A stretch of 64,000 bases of DNA from Leptasterias polaris (taxonomy: Eukaryota; Echinodermata; Asteroidea; Forcipulatida; Asteriidae): positions 2,728,001 to 2,792,000 of the forward strand of contig JAZGTN010000097.1 of assembly GCA_037783415.1 (NCBI GenBank). Direction: 5' to 3'. The notes under the pieces were generated by a model, which had not been told where the DNA came from, ran no database searches, and worked only from the letters and a program-made list of their open reading frames with translations. Positions 23,961 through 34,600 of this stretch are shown piece after piece. Every line of letters starts with the position of its first letter. Position 1 is the first letter of the stretch. The position numbers and the translations under genes were made by a program.

Positions 23961-25193
23961 AACGATAGGTATCATTCATGTAAATGTATCAGCAGCTTGT
24001 CCTTTTCCGATCCACTAAGCACTTTTTCTTATTTACACTGTTTAGTACTGTTTAGTACTGTTAAGAAGTGAGGGACAAAAGGAAAGGACAAAAGGAAAGA
24101 ACAAAAGATGTCTCATAGGCCTAGTGCATGGATGCTTGCGTGAGTAGGTATACACAATCAAACCGGGAACCTATATTGTATATTAACAAGAGGACAATAG
24201 ATGAATAGGTCCACGGTTCGGGAAAGGTCCAAGTTGGAAAACGTGTACAAAACCAATGGGAGCTGTTGCAAAAAAGTGTAAACAAAAGAGGGACAATAGG
24301 AGATCCACGATTGCAGGCGTATACACACTTGTGTGTGTTCGTGTGTGTAAACCATGGTGTAACTAGCTGTGAGCAGAACAAGGATGCGATAAATCGTAAC
24401 CCATCCTCCGCCCGACGGTCGACCGTACAACTATTTTATTTACCAACTTCCTGCAAAGGCAAAGTGCAATCCTTGCCAATGGGGGATGAATGTCAATGCC
24501 AATCTCGGTGGTGAGCGACCGAAGACAAGGCCGAGAAAACTTTAGAATAGTAGTGATAATCGTAACCCTTCATTCTCCTGACATTACCTGCACATACGTA
24601 GTCAGTCTTGACACTTGAATCGTCAAAAGAAGAGTAACTTGTTACCGCATACTCTGAAATTGCGGCTCCTGTTCAGAGAAAAATTTACACTTAAAGAGCG
24701 CCACCAACTGTCCGTTATGGGAAATGAGGAAATACAATTTCCTGATCATGCGTCTGTCGTCTGCTAACCGTCCATAACATATTGGGCCTTACATTGCTGG
24801 ACATACACTTAGATATTTGAACACTTAATTCCCGTTTGCAATTTTTCTTGCCCTCTTTTCCCAGTCTAAAGTTGAGGCAAATTGAAAGTTGGGTATTAGT
24901 TTCTTACCAACCCATCTGTGGAAATTAATGAGTGGAATTGTTCATTATTTTATTTTTATTTTTTACCCTGCATTTCTGAGTTACTGAGTAGGACTTCAAA
25001 ATGATGCTACAAATGATGCTACAAAACGGTTGTATTGTTCATTAACAAATGTGCTGGGGGAACAAAATGAATGAACAAATGTTGCCAGCAGACTTTTGGG
25101 ATTTTTTGTATAATTTTAAGGGCATTTTAAAATTACAAAAAATTAGTATTAACATTTTCAATGCAGGGCAAAAATTTCAAAATGATAAGAAAC

Positions 25194-25297
25194 TAGACCC
25201 AGTAACTGGGGCGCTGTACTCCTTTTTTCGAAATTTTGACGACCGATGATGTCAAAATTTCGAAAAAAGGAGTACAGCGCCCCAGTTACTGGGTCTA
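25194..25297. mobile_element. 104-bp foldback transposon, same family, 9-bp target duplication
   Basis: A nearly perfect palindrome of about 47-bp arms around a 10-bp centre (gaccgatgat). Its ends are the same TAGACCCAGTAACTGGGGCG as the 355-bp element 1.2 kb away. The direct repeat ATAAGAAAC flanks it exactly at 25185-25193 and 25298-25306. It is an internally deleted, terminal-repeats-only derivative. Confidence 0.92.
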
Positions 25298-25375
25298 ATA
25301 AGAAACTAATAAATTACTTTCATTTGCCTTACTATACCAGATAGTATAAAAAAATCATTTTAAAACCTTTTAAAA

Positions 25376-25500
25376 AGTTCACACAAGGACCATTTGTTTA
25401 CTAGAAGTCGATATTACCTGGTAGTACCTAACACATGTTTATAAGCATGAGTACCAGTTAATATCAGCAGATAGTTGACAAATGGTCCTTGTGTGAACTA
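25376..25500. mobile_element. short MITE with AGTTCACACAAGGACC terminal repeats
   Basis: The left end agttcacacaaggaccattt and the right end aaatggtccttgtgtgaact are exact inverted repeats of at least 20 bp around a non-repeated core. A diverged relative is at 34740-34860. No clear target duplication is visible. Confidence 0.8.
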
Positions 25501-26157
25501 GGTCTGGGATGGCCTAAAATAGCCAGACATTTTGGGGGAGTTGTCAGTCTGTTGTGAGAGGTAGGTGTCCACCAATAGTTTCTGCTTAAAAGGCATTATA
25601 AAAATAGTCCCTGACCAGTTGGCAATTAATTTCTCCAATAGACACACAAACATAAAGACAACCTTTCTTTTTTTCCTTTCAAAACTAGTTATATTGTATT
25701 TTTAATACCAGAATGTCTTAATCTAAGGCATGGTTACTTTCAAAACTACTCTACTTTTAAAAACAAAAATGAACACATGACCTTTGATTGACAATTTAAC
25801 ACCTCAGATTTTGTTTTACAAACTGATCATAAACTAGCAGGCAAGTACTTATTTCAGTCCTTCGGCAAAAGAGTATCAGCTAAAATATGCTACGGTTCCG
25901 GGTTAAGCCTACTCTCTAAAAACACTTTCTAAAATTTAAGGCATATGAACACAAGTCATTTTTATTTTCTATGAAGTTTCCATTGCATGCGGTTTTATTT
26001 TTTTATTCTTATAATTGTACTGACTGAGAAACTTGACTAGGTGAAAACTTGTACATAACTAAAACAAACATTATCAATGATTTTTATAGATCTACGTTAC
26101 ATTTGCATCAAGTATAAAGAACATTACATGTAATTGTGCTTTACCCATTAACTGATG

Positions 26158-26297
26158 GATGTGTGTTAACCCCCCCCCCCCAAGTCCTGCGGAAATTCAG
26201 AGACATAGCCTATTTCTTAGGTGGGATTCGCACCCATGTCCTTTGCCATTCTAGCGCAGATGTCTAATACCACTAGACCACCGGGACTGCCCAGTAG
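26158..26297 (-). mobile_element. tRNA-derived SINE, family B, diverged copy
   Basis: Minus-strand head from about 26297 (GGGCAGTCCCGGTGGTCTAG) with a B-box-like GGGTGCGAATCCCACC, matching the copies at 28590 and 32471. A poly-C run at 26170-26182 interrupts it. Confidence 0.6.
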
Positions 26298-26537
26298 CTA
26301 GAGGCAGATCGAATCCTTTACTTTAGCAGTGGGTATGCAATGATTTGTAGATGTTAAATTTGCATCTGGGATAAAGAATATTATTCCTGTTATACCCATT
26401 TGTTCAATCAACTTTATACTTAAAACATGCATGACCTCTAGAGTTGTTTATATAAACTCTGCTTGTTATAAAGTATTACTGCTTCAAATTAAAGGATCAA
26501 AACGATAAAACAAAAATCTGTTTTTCTGCATTTTCTT

Positions 26538-27554
26538 TTAGTTCGTTTTAGACAGTCCTGTTAATCGCTCACTAACTTCCCATAATTTCTTAGCAACACT
26601 CTCATCTGGTTGAGATCCGACCTTCGGAAATGGCTCCTCCTTACAGTTGCCATAGTAACGGCCACTGAGACCCTCCAGCTCTCCCGCAACAGCGCAGTGG
26701 ATGGTGGTCTGGGCACCTTGAGTTCGTGTTTTCACAAGAAGCCCAAAGAGTGGTCGAAACAGACGCAGGAGCAATGGATGCATCATGTGACGGTTCAGTT
26801 CCGTGTTGATTACTCCAGGATGAAGTGTGTACACAGAGACACCTGCTGCTTCCTCTTCTAGTCGGCGGTGAAGCTCTTGACCAAACAGTACATTGGCAAG
26901 TTTGCTGTCATAGTATGCCTGAAACTGATGGTAGCTTTTCTCCGATTTGAAATTCCCAAAGTCAATTTTCCCCTTCTTATGAAGAGAGGAGGAGACGATG
27001 ATGATGCGAGCACCGGGAGCTGACATTTTCAAGCGGGGAAGAAGCTGATTTGTGAGGAGGAAGTGCCCAAAATGGTTGACCCCAACTTGCATCTCCAGCC
27101 CATCTTCTGTCTTGGTGCATTGTGGAATCCAACTCACACCTGCATTGTTGATGAGAATATCAAGTCTTGGTTCTGTCTCCAAGACGTCTTTGCAGAATTG
27201 ATTGATGGACTTCATGGAGGCAAGGTCCAGATGTTTGACTACAACATTTTGCGAGTTGGTGGACTTCTGAATATCATCTGCAGCCTTCTGAGCTTTGTTG
27301 ATGTCCCTACAAGCAAGTATCACCCGAGCATTTCTTCTTGCCAAGTCCAGCGCAGTGACTTTTCCAATCCCAGTGTTAGCTCCTGTGACGATGACGGTCT
27401 TGCCACTCAACTGAGCAAGGCTTTTGCATTTGGCTCCATGAAAATATCTTCTGAACAACAGCAAACCAACAGCACTTATCCCTAAAGCAAAGCTAAAGCT
27501 AGTCCAAAATCTGTTGGTGTCAGTGCTCCTGTTAACTGCAGGGTCTGCCATCAT
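26538..27554 (-). CDS. retinol dehydrogenase-like short-chain dehydrogenase (RDH13/14 type)
   Basis: A single-exon ORF of 338 aa starting with ATG ATG at 27554. It is a short-chain dehydrogenase/reductase like its neighbour at 21770. A hydrophobic stretch at about residues 19-34 followed by RR suggests a membrane anchor. The cofactor motif TGANTGIG is at 57-64, NNAG at 136-139, the catalytic Ser at about 188-190, and Tyr214 and Lys218 in YYDSK, followed by LANVLF. HPGVINTEL after the active site is typical of RDH11-14. The terminal KLWEVSERLTGL is shared with the 319-aa paralogue, so the two are probably a local duplication, now separated by 3.8 kb of repeat-rich DNA. The likely substrate is retinaldehyde or another lipid carbonyl. 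The gene is intronless, with no frameshift or missing catalytic residue. Confidence 0.9.
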   Translation of the reverse strand: MMADPAVNRSTDTNRFWTSFSFALGISAVGLLLFRRYFHGAKCKSLAQLSGKTVIVTGANTGIGKVTALDLARRNARVILACRDINKAQKAADDIQKSTNSQNVVVKHLDLASMKSINQFCKDVLETEPRLDILINNAGVSWIPQCTKTEDGLEMQVGVNHFGHFLLTNQLLPRLKMSAPGARIIIVSSSLHKKGKIDFGNFKSEKSYHQFQAYYDSKLANVLFGQELHRRLEEEAAGVSVYTLHPGVINTELNRHMMHPLLLRLFRPLFGLLVKTRTQGAQTTIHCAVAGELEGLSGRYYGNCKEEPFPKVGSQPDESVAKKLWEVSERLTGLSKTN

Positions 27555-27599
27555 ATTACTTAGAAAGGAAAATGATTTTTGGTCTGAAGAAAATGCGAT

Positions 27600-28585
27600 C
27601 CAGCCAAGCCAAATCCGTCTTTTCTCTACGATTTGATTTGATTTGATTTGATGAATACTGTCAGTTGTGTTCAGCTCAGTTAAAATGAGTTGAGATATAA
27701 TGCACGTTTTGCAGCTGTTGCAGTTTACCGCAGACGAAAATGTCTGATATTTGATCCGACCTGTTTACAAATAGGTGCTGAGAACTTATCTGACCTTTGC
27801 ACTGTATACTTTTGTGCATGTCACGAGTGCTGGTACCCGCCACACCAAACTTGTTTGATACAGGGTTGGTTTTATACATCATGCATCGTTTGTGATTACC
27901 AGCGCACTTGGTTTACATCAGTCAGTCAGTCATCAGGCCAGTGATATCTTCAGTGGAACTTGGAAGAATGGCATTTAAAGCGTTTTCGAAAGTCATTTGC
28001 CCTTATTTGCAAGGTAAACTTTGTTGTACGTATGGTGTCAAAAGGTGCAACACATGACATGCATGACACAATCTCCCACCATGCACAAACGAATACGTTT
28101 GTTTTTGTGTCTTGACGGAGAGTGGCTAGATGTGGATCCCATCTCATCACAAGGTCAAGGGGGGGGGGGGGGGGGGGGGGGGGATTTTCCATAATAATAT
28201 ATGCAACTATGTAAAAAAAATCAGGCCTATAGCCTTTTATAGGCCTAAGCAATAAGCAATGTCTGAGTAAGTATGGAAGACTAATAGTAATCATAAATAG
28301 ATGTTTTGATTTCTTATTTTTTCTTCAAAATATTTTCTCAATGAATGATATGTTTTGAGAATGTTGTGGAATGTGTGTCATGATTTTTGAAAGTGGTACA
28401 AATTTCGCAAATCTGGTGACTAGTCTGGCAAAAATGGTTAAAACTGCAAATATGGATATTTTGTACATGAGCCGCCTCGTAACCCTCCGGTCTGCGAAGG
28501 TCGGGAGGATGGAGGGGTTACAATTATCGTAAATAATAATGAAGTGATGTGATTTTTGCATCGCCATCAGGGATAATATGAATAT
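27600..28585. other. gene-free stretch upstream of the second SDR gene
   Basis: Contains (ATTTG)n-like short repeats at 27633-27652 and a 25-base poly-G run at 28159-28183. The promoter of the minus-strand SDR gene should lie at its left side, but I cannot define it. Confidence 0.4.
28159..28183. repeat. poly-G run
   Basis: Twenty-five consecutive G. The exact length is likely polymorphic or an assembly estimate. A G-run this long can form a quadruplex. Confidence 0.9.
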
Positions 28586-28589
28586 AATT

Positions 28590-28770
28590 TGTTTTTTACC
28601 CTTACACCGATGTGAGTTAAGCACTGTATACTCAGTACTAATACCCGAGTTCTGTGAAAAAAATCCACAGGCAAATCACTCGGGTGGGATTTGAGCCCAC
28701 AACCGTTGCATTGCTACAGCAGATGTCTTACCACTACCACTAGACACCATCAAGCTAGCCGGCCCGATGG
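28590..28770 (-). mobile_element. tRNA-derived SINE, family B
   Basis: The minus-strand head carries the B-box GTGGGCTCAAATCCC and an A-box region near 28745-28765. It continues into aaatccacaggcaaatcact and ends with acaccgatgtgagttaagca, the conserved 3' part seen at 32471 and 32720. Confidence 0.7.
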
Positions 28771-28844
28771 CTAGAGGCAGTTCGAATCGTTAGCAGTGGG
28801 TATTGCAACAATTTAATAGATGTTATTTTTGCATCGGGATAATT

Positions 28845-28935
28845 AATACAATTTGCGTGGGTTCGAATCCCAACCGAGTGATTTGCCTGTGGATTTTTTT
28901 CACAGAACTTAGGAAAGTACTGAGTATCAGGCCTC
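28845..28935 (+). mobile_element. tRNA-derived SINE, family B, inverted partner copy
   Basis: Plus-strand piece starting in the B-box (GTGGGTTCGAATCCC) and running to acttaggaaagtactgagta. It lies head to head with the copy at 28590-28770, forming an inverted SINE pair. Confidence 0.65.
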
Positions 28936-29473
28936 AAATTACACGGCGGCCACGACAGCCAGTGCCATCGATGCCCTTGTAACTGCCTGTGGTGCCCTTC
29001 AAAAAATTACCTTCTTCACGGCCATACATAATTGCTGACCCTTTATCCTTGGCCGTCTACCCTTTTTAATAAAAGTTCAACTATACATTTTCAGTTTTGC
29101 GGGCAATTTCACTGAAAACTTGTTTTACCCAGTTGACAGTGATTAAGAAAAACAAACTTTTCTACCCAAATGAAGCAGTAAGTGAAAAACAAATTGTCAG
29201 TCCTTTTCTTTACCCCAAATACCATCCAGACACATCCTGGGAGAATGATTGACACTCCTATTGTGATCCAATTACATCTTATCTTAATCCTAGGCAGATT
29301 GTAATACATTGTTTTAGTTTGAATACTCTTGCTTCACTCCAAAGACAAGCCACTTGGGTGGTGTCTTTGTGGTTTTATGGCCTGGTTTTGTGACCTTTAG
29401 GAGTGGGTATTGTGTTCCTTGAAATTTTGTTGACATGTGCTGGCTTATAGCATGGAGGTAGAATTAGCCTTTT

Positions 29474-29528
29474 ACAGTTTGTTTATGAATAAGATATGAT
29501 TTATCAATATCTTATTCATGCAAACTGT
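29474..29528. repeat. hairpin-forming inverted repeat
   Basis: Arms acagtttgtttatgaataag and cttattcatgcaaactgt pair over about 22 bp with one mismatch region. It is a short palindrome with no flanking duplication that I can recognise. Confidence 0.6.
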
Positions 29529-30075
29529 TTCATGGGTTTACGACTCATATGGGAACCTCTGGCCAACCCATAGGGGAACCTCTGGCCAACTTTCAAATTG
29601 TTACTAATTTTTTTAAATAATTTTTATTTAAGGGTATCTTAACTTGTTCAATAAAGATAGTATAGTTTTAATCAATAATAAAAAAGGCATGGTTTTATTT
29701 TGGATCACCATTATATTTGAAGATTGAAAATCCTAAGACCGTCGGACTTGTCCAATTGTGAGTTTACTGGCTTGACACTAAAATCACTGGCCTCTGGCCT
29801 GCGATCCAGTGTAAAATTCGAGCCTTGTCCTATAGTATCTTTAGTTGCCCTTTGGACCCTCTATTTGCCAGATGATGACCAAATGTTTAAAATGTTCTGC
29901 AGGGTCAAAGTTCAATTCGAACTAACATACATGTAGAACCCTAACAATGACATAATTTGGTCATCATCTGGCGAGCGTCCGAGGGAAGTGGAGTGTCATG
30001 GCCGAGCCATATTTAAGTTCTGTCATTCACAGAGTGTGGGTTCGAATCCTGGCCTGGATGGTCATGGTGCTCTTG

Positions 30076-31374
30076 CAGGGGCGGATCCAGGATTTTTTAA
30101 ACCGGGGGACACAACAGCACAACCAGGATTTTGTATTAGAGGGTTAAAAAAAATGGGTGGGGTCCAGGGGCCGGCCTTACGGCCCCTGGTGGGGTCCAGG
30201 TGCGAAGCCCCGGTGGGGGTTCAGGGGGCGAAGCCCCCTGAAGCTTTGAAGCTTTGAGCCTTTGGCGCTCTGTGGGGTGAAAAATCAAGCCTCCATGTGT
30301 AGACAACAGAAATAGACACACTTTTATAGGAAATCAGATCCATATAATTTTTCTAAATTTACTGGAAAATCGATGGTGGGGGTCCAGGGGTGAAGCCGCG
30401 GTGGGGGTCCAGGGGACGAATCCCCGGAAGCTCAGAGCTTTTGGCGTTTTGAGGGATGAAAAATCAAACCTCCATGTGCCTAAAACAGAGAAATAGACAC
30501 ACTTTTATTGGAAATCAGATCCATATAAATCTTTAAAATTACTGGGAAAATTTCTGTAACATCGATGGTGGGGGTCCAGGGGCAGAGCCCTGGTGGGGGT
30601 CCGGGGGGGGGCGAAGCCCCCGGAAGCTCCGAGCTTTTGGTATTTTGAGGGGTGAAAAACGAAGCCTCCATGTGCCTAAAACAGAGAAATAGACACACTC
30701 TTATTGGAAATCAGATCCATATAAATCTTTAAAATTACTGGAAAAATTTCTGTAACATCAATGGTAGGGTCCGGGAGTGAGGCCCTGGTGGGGGTCCAGG
30801 GGGCGAAGCCCCCTGGAAGCTCTGAGGGGTGAAAAATCAAGCCTCTGTGTGCCTGAAACCGAGAAATAGACACACTTTTTAAGCACTTCTGATCCATACC
30901 AATCTTCTAATTTTACTCAAAGAAAATTTTAATCCCACAAATCTCGCGTTTGGATCTGGTCGCTGCAATATCTGGTTTCATGCATATTCATTCAAAAAAT
31001 ATAGTTCAAGCTTAGTGTAGTCTTTACACTTGAATGCCAGAACGACATGAAATATATTTTATCCAGGACAAATTGGCACGTCAGGTTTCAAACGATTATG
31101 TTATCGTTCAAATCTAAGCAATTAGAAGTGACATATCATGAAAGATTCATTTTGGCAGAAAGAAACAAATTTGATAGGCATAGGATGAAAAAGAAATCCA
31201 TCCTGCCGCTGGGGGAAAAGACACCACACACACACTTGTGGCTAAGTTTTAAGCAGGCAGATAGTAAAAAAAAATATAAAAAATAAAAACATTTTTTTTT
31301 TTTTTTTTTTTTTTTTTCAAATTTTACCCGGGGGGCACGTGCCCCCTGGGCCCCCCCCCCTGGATCCGCGCCCG
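30076..31374. mobile_element. non-autonomous TIR transposon with 5-bp target duplication, inserted in a SINE
   Basis: The left end is CAGGGGCGGATCCAGG; the right end, inverted, is CGGGCGCGGATCCAGG (14 of 16 match). The direct repeat TCTTG flanks it exactly (30071-30075 and 31375-31379). The C/G-rich CAGGG terminus resembles hAT elements, some of which make 5- or 6-bp duplications. The left two-thirds is a tandem array of about four units of roughly 195 bp. A 26-base poly-T run lies at 31292-31317. There is no transposase gene. Confidence 0.75.
30160..30905. repeat. four tandem units of about 195 bp inside the TIR element
   Basis: Each unit has the order gtgggggtccaggg, gcgaagccccc, ggtgaaaaatcaagcctcca, agaaatagacacact, aaatcagatccatata, tttactgg. 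Units begin near 30165, 30371, 30565 and 30758. The minus-strand proline-rich frames over them arise from the repeat. Confidence 0.85.
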
Positions 31375-31654
31375 TCTTGTCCTCAAGCAAGACATTTTTT
31401 CATAAATGCTATGTCTTTTGGATGGAACGTAAAGCTGTACCGGGTAGGTCCTGTGTACGTAATGGGTAGTGCATGTAAAAGAACCTAGAACAGTTATCAT
31501 GGAAGAGTAGAAGTTAACTTCAGTGTTTCTGGTGGAGAGAGAGCAGTCAAATTCTAAAAAAAATACTTTACAGAAATTCTGGGCTTTTTTTCTTGTACAA
31601 ATTTTACTCTCATTTTTAAATTCTTTCAAATCAGGTCAGAGTTATCAATCAAGA

Positions 31655-34600
31655 ATGGTGTTACTTCGCAATATGTCGTCAGATACTTCATACAAGTTTG
31701 AGACGTTAGCGGTAACAAAGCTGAAGGAATATGTCATGCAAGTTGAGATGAACAGACCAGAGAAGCGCAATGCAATGAACATGGTATTTTATAGGTGAGA
31801 TTTTATCAACGATCTATGATACTTAGTAAAACATCCTATTTGTGATTATAGAATGCTGTTTTGATTGTGGTATGAATAGTTAAATGATGCATGGAATGTC
31901 AAGTGGTTATTTAAAATTTTTGAATTATTAGAATATGTGTAAGAGAAACAACTCTAGATAGCATTCCAAGTTGTTATTATCAATATTTAAATAACATAAA
32001 ACCCATCATGAACCAAAAATAAGATAAGATCTGCACAATTATTGTTGAGCGCATGTGGTTGATTTGCACGACAGCTCGATCGTGCTGTGCTATTGGACGA
32101 TCTATCACTCGCCCACCCATCAGTCGATCACACAGCCATCGTGCAATCGCACACTCCGCGCAGCCATATCAGGCACCTGCGCAAGGTTCTGTGCAGCGCG
32201 ATTGATGGACCGCCAAAATTCTTGACAACAAGGATGGATCGCGCAAAAGCCCTGCAAGCGCGATTATTCAACCATATCATAATCCTGATACTACCCCTAA
32301 ACTAACCCTACCCTAGCCCTAGCCCTAACCCTAACCCTTGCACCCAACCACAACCCTGTCCATCTGTCCATCTGTTCTCTGTCATCCTTGCTACGTGTTC
32401 TGCCCAATTTCATTATATTTTGTTGGCATATTTTGCGATATCTGTCACATTTTTGCTGTCTCTGATTATAATTTAGTTTTTACCCTACACGATGTGTATT
32501 AAGCACTGTATACTAAGTACTTTCCCGAGTTCTGTGAAAAAAATCCACAGGCAAATCACTCGGGTGGGATTCAAACCCACGACATTTGCATTGCTAGATC
32601 AGATGTCATACCACTATACCACCGAGCTAGCCCGATGGCTAGAGGCGGTTCGAATCATTGGCAGCGGGTACCGCACAATTTTTTAATAGATGTAAATTTT
32701 TGCATCGGGGATAATGAATATAATTTTGTTTTTACCCTACACGATGTGTATTAAGCACTGTATACTCAGTACTTTCCCAAGTTCTGTGAAAAAAATCCAC
32801 AGGCAAATCACTCGGGTGAGATTTGAGCCCAGCGGGTACCGCACAATTGTTTCAGATTCTGATTGTTTGGTTAGGTTTTCGGTCTCTTAGTGTAATCCCT
32901 ATTATAATTCTTTCATACATACATACATGTACAAAAATGTTTTATGTACTGCCATTTCATCAAGATCACAGCGGTTTGTGATGATGCACAGCAAATACAT
33001 GGCATAACGATGATGCAAAATTGCAAAGTAGGAAAACAAACAACCAATCATTGTGGGAATAGGTGCGACTTCAGATGCTTCTTGAAAATGTGAAGTAAAT
33101 CGGCAGAGCGCAGAGATCGAGGGAGACTATTCCAAAGTTTAGGGGCGACAAAAGAGATGCAAGAGATCTGTAATGAATTTTGTGTTCGACGAGCAGGGTA
33201 GTCTTTTGATGACTGCAAGCCATCTCTTCCTGGGGTATACAAAACCGAGCACGATTTTAAATATGCTGGGCCCAGATCATTTAGGCACATGTAGACGAAG
33301 CTCAAAATTTTATATTGGATTCGTTCCTTGACAGGCAGCCAGTGGAGTTGCTTTAAGAATGGTGTTGCATGATCATATTTGTTGGCGCAGTGAATGAGTT
33401 TGGATGCCCAGTTTTGAAGACGTTGAAGTTTTAGTATGTCAGATGCATCAGATCCCAGAAGCAGTGCGTTCCTGTAGTCTAGTCGTGAAAGCACCAGAGA
33501 TCTTACGATGTGGTGGCATGAGTCTTTGTCAAGAAAACGACATATACGGGTGATGTTGCGAAGGTTACACTGCTGCACAAGCGTGTTATGTGTGGGGACA
33601 TAGACATTTGGCTGTCAAAGAAAACACCTAGATTGCGAACAGTTTCAGAAGGATGGACTTTCCATTGCTTTCTGACAGGTAGACCTAATCAATTTAATAT
33701 GCTTAGTAATTGAACATAACATTAGCCAACAGCATAAGCATGACCTGTACAATTTGGTGGTGTTTTATCAATTGTGTGTTTGTTTTTTCAGGGAAATGAG
33801 GGATTGTTTCAGGAAGTTGGCAACAGATTCAGACTGCAGAGTTGTTTTATTAACTGGTGCAGGCAAGATGTTTACATCAGGTAGGCAGTCTTGAAATTAA
33901 TTGAGGAAACAACCATTTGTGCTGCAAATCTTTGCTATCGTATCAACTGTACCTATTGGTTCAGAAAGGTTTTTCAAAAATATGTTTTCGAACATGAAAT
34001 AATCTTTTCTGATTTGTTATGTCTGAAAAGTTTTTTGGTTTTTGTCTTTCTCTGTAGGGCTGGACTTAATTGACAGTGCAGAATTATTGACATCTGCAGC
34101 TGATAAGGATGTTGGCCGTAAGGCAATGTTCTTAAAACACTCAGTCTCCGAGATGCAAGAGTCATATTCAGTCATGGAAAAAGTAAGGTGGTCTCATTGT
34201 TTTAAAACCAAAAAGTACTTTATTTTGTTGTAGTCTTGAAGTGCATTTAAAATATCCAAGCTTACATGGTGAATGACTGACTTATTCTTATTCTTATTCT
34301 TATTCTTTATTCAGCCAATAAAACAAGCGAACAATACATTAGGGAACAGAATACATGTACAATAATACGGTAACGACTAAGAGGGAATGGGATAGAGGAT
34401 ACAGTGAAGACAAACAAAACATAAAAACCAATCTGTGATGGCCAGGATCAACAAAAGTGTACTCAAACACTGTAGCCCGAAAGCTTGTTGGTCCAGTCAC
34501 AGAGAGGATTCATTAAATAAATAAATAAATATATCTACATGTGTATATACAATAATATAAAATAATATTAATATAAAATTAATATTATATTAAGTCAAAA

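Larger units (their letters stand above)
29990..31500 (+). mobile_element. tRNA-Leu-like SINE split by a 1.3-kb insertion
   Basis: The head ggagtgtcatggccgag and B-box gtgggttcgaatcctggcct lie at 29990-30075. The body resumes at 31375 (tcttgtcctcaagcaagaca) and runs to about 31500. The two parts join in the same order as uninterrupted copies at 17050 and 21283, so the sequence between them (30076-31374) is a later insertion. Confidence 0.7.

Noticed and set aside
23563..23979. Long open frames on both strands (138 aa minus, 107 aa plus)
   Set aside because: They lie almost wholly in the 355-bp palindrome, so the two translations are near mirror copies. The sequence is a mobile element with no protein signature.
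28159..28183. Poly-G run as a regulatory quadruplex
   Set aside because: A homopolymer of this length is more simply slippage or assembly uncertainty, and no gene feature depends on it.
30136..30897. Proline-rich minus-strand frames
   Set aside because: Produced by the GC-rich 195-bp tandem units inside a transposon; no conserved domain.
31523..31654. N-terminal extension of ECH1 from 31523
   Set aside because: The codon at 31523 is GTG and an AG acceptor lies at 31633-31634. The ATG at 31655 starts the ECH1-like sequence, though an upstream leader exon cannot be excluded.
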